Origin: Rhizophagus sp. LPA8_4_AMF
Lineage: Eukaryota > Glomeromycota > Glomeromycetes > Glomerales > Glomeraceae
DNA: 38,430 nt
Assembly: GCA_021464525.1 (NCBI GenBank)
Contig: JADRCO010000304.1
Coordinates: 1-38,430 of the forward strand
Reading direction: 5' to 3'
Shown: positions 34,046 to 38,430 of the stretch, piece after piece
Numbering within the stretch: position 1 is the first letter of the stretch
Layout: every line of letters starts with the position of its first letter
Position numbers and translations under genes: made by a program
The notes under the pieces: model-generated
Seen by the model: the letters and a program-made list of their open reading frames with translations, nothing else
Database searches by the model: none
What the model was told of the DNA's origin: nothing

Positions 34046-34281
34046 AAATTATTAGATAACTTCGGATCATTGATAACTTTTGCAATCACGTAATTACTAT
34101 TTATCTACTCAATATAATATCAGACAAAATCTTTTAAACTTATGAAATTTCTGGGAAATTGTTAAATTCTTGTTTATTATTAAATTTTTATTACAAACGT
34201 TAAAGAACGATTAATAGATCAATTGATGTACAAAATACAAATATAAATCATTAAGGAACAAATTTAGCGAAGTCGCCAATA
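34046..34281. terminator. 3' flank of the minus-strand gene
   Basis: Reverse-strand AATAAA hexamers at 34187-34192 and 34173-34178 lie about 90-110 nt beyond the stop of the gene at 34282 and are its likely poly(A) signals. Nothing else was seen. Confidence 0.35.
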
Positions 34282-35212
34282 TTAGGTATTTGTTTGGGTA
34301 ACCTCACCAGTGGTCAACACATTCTCTTCTCCAAGTGGTTCAGAAGCTTCAATTATACGATAATCAATGTTAAGCTCTTTACACATGTATTCCGCCACTT
34401 TGTTTTGCACAGGCGTTAATGTATTACGACGCCATTCTACATAGTCCCCAACTGTATGTGCGTTGTGAATCCTTTCAGATAACCATTTATAAAAGCTTTT
34501 CATCTCTATCACCACACGGTTAATATCGATTTCGTTTGGATTCGGCCAAAAGTTCTTAAAAACTTCTAATACATTTTTATGTGTGCTGAAATACTTGGTC
34601 CACTTGGTCCCTCGGTTTCCTTCAATACTACTCAAGTTAAACAACTCCCATTGTTCTGAAGATTAATTATAGAAGTCAATAAAATATTCACAATGCAAGT
34701 AAGTAAAATTGTTACTAACCAAAGACACCCCTAAGATGTACAGCTCCCTTTAATCTGAGATAATTGAGATTCAAATGACCCTAAGATAATATGAATGTTA
34801 CGAATGAAAACTCTCTTTATTGCTGCAAAAAATTTCGAGTACTACTCACTATCTTGATTGCGGTAATAGCCAATTCCTTATCTTTTTTCACAAGTTCAAC
34901 TTCGTGATCCTTGTTTTTATTCGCAATTTCCATTTCTTTTTTCGCAATTTCAAGGTTGAAATTCTTTTTTTCGACTTCGCGAAGCAACTTGAATGCTGAG
35001 CGTCTGTCTTTATACACACACTTTTCCAAGAACTCATCTAACTTGTCGGAAACTTGATCCGTATCTTTAGTAGAGATGAGCCGCTGAGAGGTGGGCAAGT
35101 AAGTAGAGCAGTCCAGCTTGCCTTTAATGGTATAAGACGATAAGATAAGCTTCTGGGAGGTGGGAAAGTGAACTTTTTTCGGCGTAAGAGAATAGCGAAA
35201 AAAACGGTACAT
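34282..35212 (-). CDS. Lineage-specific protein, presequence-like N-terminus
   Basis: There are three exons: 35212-34850, 34780-34720 and 34655-34282. The introns are 69 nt (GTGAGT...CTTAG) and 64 nt (GTTAGT...TTCAG). The splices keep one frame and give 265 residues. The first 40 residues are basic, Ser/Thr-rich and poor in acids (MYRFFRYSLTPKKVHFPTSQ), like a mitochondrial presequence. They include a near-duplicate: FPTSQKLILS and, about 25 residues later, LPTSQRLIST. Residues about 60-120 form a charged coiled coil (KKNFNLEIAKKEMEIANKNK). The middle exon reads LNLNYLRLKGAVHLRGVFEQ. The C-terminal part is soluble and helical (YKWLSERIHNAHTVGDYVEW). It resembles a multicopy Rhizophagus family whose members share the coiled coil and a GAxxxRG segment. 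The function is unknown. The frame is intact, so the gene is probably active. Confidence 0.75.
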
Positions 35213-36879
35213 TGCGAGATAAAGTTTGCAAGAAGAAGTGAATTTACGCTTTTGGAAACTAAGAAACTGAGATATTGAGATATTTAAAAGAAAACTTTAT
35301 ATAAAATGTATCAACTATCATGATAATTATTATTGTTGTTGTTATTATTGCAATAATTGTTATTACCAAGAATTTGAAACCCAGCGAAATTTGAGGTCCG
35401 CTTGCTGTGCCACATTCATTATTAAAAGGATTATTAAAATTAAGGAGCAACATCACAAACAGATCAAGGTTTTATAAGTAACGATCAAACCATGTGACTT
35501 CAGAAACAATTTCTAGTGTCACCCGGGAAAATGGTAGCCGGATTGAATTTGCAGGGTTACACGACTTCAGAAAGTAAAAATCAAATCAAAAGACAATAAA
35601 ATTATAAAATATATGAAAGTTTTTGTTTAAATTATAAAGTATAATTAAATCTTGCCATGTTTTTGCTATCATTCTTCTATTTCTAGTGCTATATATAATA
35701 ATAATATTCATTTTTTCCAGTGATTTGAAATTTAAGCAAACATTTTTTAATTATAAATGGCTTTTGGTTTTGTTAAATGATTCTTCTAACAACTCTTTGG
35801 CCTTAAAGTGCAATTGGAAATTAATAAATATCAAAATTCATTAGAACCATTTATTTTTTAAATATAAAATTATCTAAAAATAGTCAAATCTACTAATATG
35901 TATCTCTCTTAATTTATTATCAGAAAAAAGTGTTGGTCTCTTTTAATATTACTTTAAATAATATAATCATTTTCAGAATAACAATTAAATCCTGTTTTTC
36001 TTATCCTATATTCATCTATATACTTTGAAATTCTCTGTAAATACTGAATTTTTTGATACTTATCAATGTTTAAAGAACTGAAAATTTTAACACTTTAATA
36101 AGTTAACTGGAATTTAGCTAATTAAAAAAGTCTTACAAATAAATAATTATGAAAAACTGAAAAATATAATAAATGCTCAGTTAAAAAATTATTGGATTTT
36201 TATTAATAATAATGTAAAGGTTTATATACAACTAATGTTGCTTGTCAAAATTCATTTAACAAAGTTTAGTCAAAATCTGAAATTTAATAACTTTATGTTT
36301 AATGAAAAAACTAATTAATCTGAAATTTTCTAAACTTTACATGAGTTTAGAAAACTTAAAAAATAATTTTACCAATTACTTTTATTATAAAAAATAATTT
36401 AAGATTTAATTTTACCAAAACTAAAATTTTGAAAAATTAGTTTTGACAAGCAACTAACATTATATACAATAAAAAAATTAGTTAATTTCTTATTGGTAAA
36501 ATTAAATTATCTTGAATTATAACTAAAAAGTAATACTTTTTATAATTTGATACTAATTTGCTTTTTCAATTAGATAAAATTGTAATACTATTTAAATAAA
36601 AAATAATGAATAAATAAACTAGAATAAAAATAAAAATAAAAAAAAAATTGAAAAAATTGAAAAATTAAAAAATTAAAAGATCATTATAATTAATCTACAT
36701 AAAATTTACTATTATATATATAAATAAATAGGAAGTTATTTGACAAAATATCAAAATAATAATTTTTATTTTTATTTTTACCAAATATTTTTCTATTTAG
36801 TAATTATAAAAAATTAAAATGCTGCTTATTTAATTTATATTAATTGGACAAGTTAAATGCTAATAGTTTTAAATCTGAT
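35213..36879. other. Intergenic AT-rich stretch
   Basis: The first part, to about 35580, is the 5' flank of the minus-strand gene. It holds an ATT/GTT trinucleotide run at about 35325-35367, which creates a low-complexity minus-strand frame (35259-35456) that I do not accept as a gene. The rest is AT-rich with no gene. Confidence 0.4.
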
Positions 36880-37690
36880 AGCGAAATCTTAAAGGTTAGT
36901 TTCAAAATTTTTTTGAAACTATTAAAAAAACATTAAATAATGTTTTTTTAAATATATTTGTAGGGAAATCAGGTTCAACTTGAATACTGAATTTCCAAAG
37001 GTAAAGTTTTGAAAAAAGTTCTTAAAAATATTAAAAAAAATATTAAATATCATTTTTTTTTACATTTATTATAGGGAAATCAGCTCCTACTTGAATATTG
37101 AAGTCTTAAAGTAAAGTTTCAAAAATATTTTTAAAACTATTAAAAAATATTTAAACAAAATGTCTTTTGATGTTTTTCTTATTTTTATTATAGAGAAATT
37201 GACTCCAATCTGGATATTAATTTCCAAAGATTAGTTTCAAAAATTTTTTAAAACTATTAAAAAATCTTAAAAAAAATATATTTTAACATTTTACTTATTT
37301 TTATTATAAAGAAATCAGCTCCAACTTGGATACCAGATTTCTAAAGATTAGTTTTGAAATTGTTTTTGAAACTATTCAAAAATATTAAAATAAACATCTT
37401 TTAATATTTTTCTTATTTTTATTGTAAGGAAATTGGCTCCAATTTGGATACTGAATTCCTAAAGGTTAGTTTCAAAAATTTTTTTTCAAAACTATTAAAA
37501 AATATTAAAAAAACCATTTTTTTAATGGGTTTTTATTATTTTTTTATAGAAAAATCATTCTGATTTGTATACCAAAATTTTAGGTAAAGTTTTGATTCAA
37601 AACTTTTTTATTTTAAAAAAATGTTATTTTAATAATTTTTCCTTTTTTTTAGAAAAACCGATCTGACTTTTGGACTATAAATAAAATGCC
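36880..37690 (+). repeat. 103-121-bp tandem array of exon-intron-like modules
   Basis: Seven to eight degenerate copies are spaced 111, 119, 118, 117, 121 and 103 bp (core starts 36964, 37075, 37194, 37312, 37429, 37550, 37653). Each has a 34-37-nt core, GGAAATCAGCTCCAACTTGG and onward to CTAAAG. Before the core is a T-rich tract ending in AG; after it is GTTAGT, GTAAAG or, in two copies, ATTAGT. The cores translate alike in one frame (EISSNLDTRFLK, EIGSNLDTEFLK). Core plus spacer matches a small exon plus a local-size intron of 67-85 nt. The array may be a tandemly duplicated mini-exon gene segment or a satellite that mimics one. Confidence 0.6.
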
Positions 37691-38062
37691 AGTAAATTTT
37701 TGAATAGCAATTTGAAAGCTCTAGAAAACTGTTTTATCGAAGATATTAGATTTTTATATAGATTTTAGATTTTAAAATACATAATAAATATAATAATGTA
37801 ATTTAAATATAACAAAATTAAAATTAAAATTAATTAAAATAACTAAATTTTGGTAAAAAATTAACTAATTTTGGTAAAAATTTTGTCAGTCAAGTAGTCA
37901 GTAGTTTAAATTATAACATTCAATATAATAAACATTTGGCCAATTTGGCCAAATTTTAAATATAATTTAGTTCAAATTTGTCTATCTGAAATTTGATCAA
38001 ACTGGACTATTTTAACTAGTACTATATAATATAAAAAAAAATTAATTCAGAGGTTAATATAC
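37691..38062. other. AT-rich spacer between module arrays
   Basis: There is no gene. The stretch separates two module arrays of opposite orientation and contains short repeated TAATTTTGGTAAAAA text near 37845-37885. Confidence 0.35.
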
Positions 38063-38349
38063 CTTCAAATACTAATAATTACTGATAAGTTTCTGTTAAA
38101 TATATAAATTTTTTTTTTTAAAAAAATAATTCAGAAATTACGTACCTCTAAAACTTCAAAATTGTCAATAGATTCTCATTTGGATTCTACTATAATATAG
38201 AAAAAAAAATGATTCAAATTGTGATGTACTTACCTTCAAAATTTGTCTGAAACCTATAATATATAAAATTTTTTTTTAAAAAAAAAAATAGGATTCAGAA
38301 ATGACATACCTTTGAAATTTCAAAAATTATTACAGGTTTTATTTGAAAC
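38063..38349 (-). repeat. Minus-strand micro-exon-like module array
   Basis: On the minus strand, four short segments are bracketed by splice-like sites: 38349-38310 (acceptor TTTAG, donor GTATGT), 38253-38234 (TATAG, GTAAGT), 38189-38146 (TATAG, GTACGT) and 38092-38063 (AACAG, GTATAT). The spacers of 44-56 nt share T/A runs and an ATTCAGA-type motif. Three segments end in TTTGAAG or a similar text, so they are probably tandem duplicates. No single stop-free frame joins all four. This may be part of a gene entering from beyond the window, a decayed one, or a satellite. Confidence 0.4.
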
Positions 38350-38430
38350 CTAAATAACATCATAATGTTTACCAAAGCATTTATTAAATATTTATGTGTA
38401 GCACTTATTGAATACAAGATGCATTGAAAA

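Noticed and set aside
35259-35456. A 65-codon minus-strand frame rich in Ile and Thr.
   Set aside because: It is produced by an ATT/GTT trinucleotide run and has no protein-like features beyond that.
1-38430. tRNA, rRNA or bacterial contamination.
   Set aside because: No tRNA-like arm or rRNA text was noticed by eye, and spliceosomal introns occur in nearly every gene model; a dedicated tRNA scan was not possible.

Overview
The window is very AT-rich eukaryotic DNA. It has short spliceosomal introns (64-89 nt in the gene models below) with GTRAGT-type donors and a clear TACTAAC branch point in one of them. The gene families are a BTB-BACK-TLDc protein, Sel1-like repeat relics, C2H2 fingers, a deaminase-like gene and lineage-specific coiled-coil families. 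Together with abundant degraded gene copies they point to an arbuscular mycorrhizal fungus, most likely Rhizophagus or a close Glomeraceae relative. This assignment rests on recalled family resemblance, not a search.

Layout. Positions 1-3200 hold AT-rich repeats and degraded coding fragments. A deaminase-like gene (3643-4783, +) lies behind a CRE/E-box promoter and carries two nonsense codons. Sel1-repeat relics (5490-5905) and a long gene-poor stretch follow, with a decayed minus-strand gene at 8700-9960. An apparently intact two-exon BTB-BACK-TLDc gene (10322-12328, -) ends in an unusual multi-span membrane tail. Two broken minus-strand genes follow: C2H2 fingers at 14170-14800 and a frameshifted gene of unknown family at 15600-16215.

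The core of the window is a single giant gene on the plus strand, 17991-33255. Its 14 exons splice in frame to a 4,744-residue homologue of the vertebrate E3 ligase and dynein-like AAA+ protein RNF213 (mysterin). It has an N-terminal CBM20 starch/glycogen-binding domain, the two ATP-binding AAA units with complete Walker A and B motifs, and a C-terminal RZ-type zinc finger. I find no RING finger, and the RZ ligand pattern is altered. Downstream are a 25/34-bp tandem repeat (33861-34045), an intact three-exon gene with a presequence-like N-terminus (34282-35212, -), and an AT-rich tail. That tail contains two opposed arrays of short exon-intron-like modules (36880-37690 on +, 38063-38349 on -).

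The genes do not form an operon or pathway; each is transcribed separately. The best candidate for an undescribed biological system is the RING-less, CBM20-bearing fungal RNF213-like protein. The module arrays are the most unusual non-genic structure.
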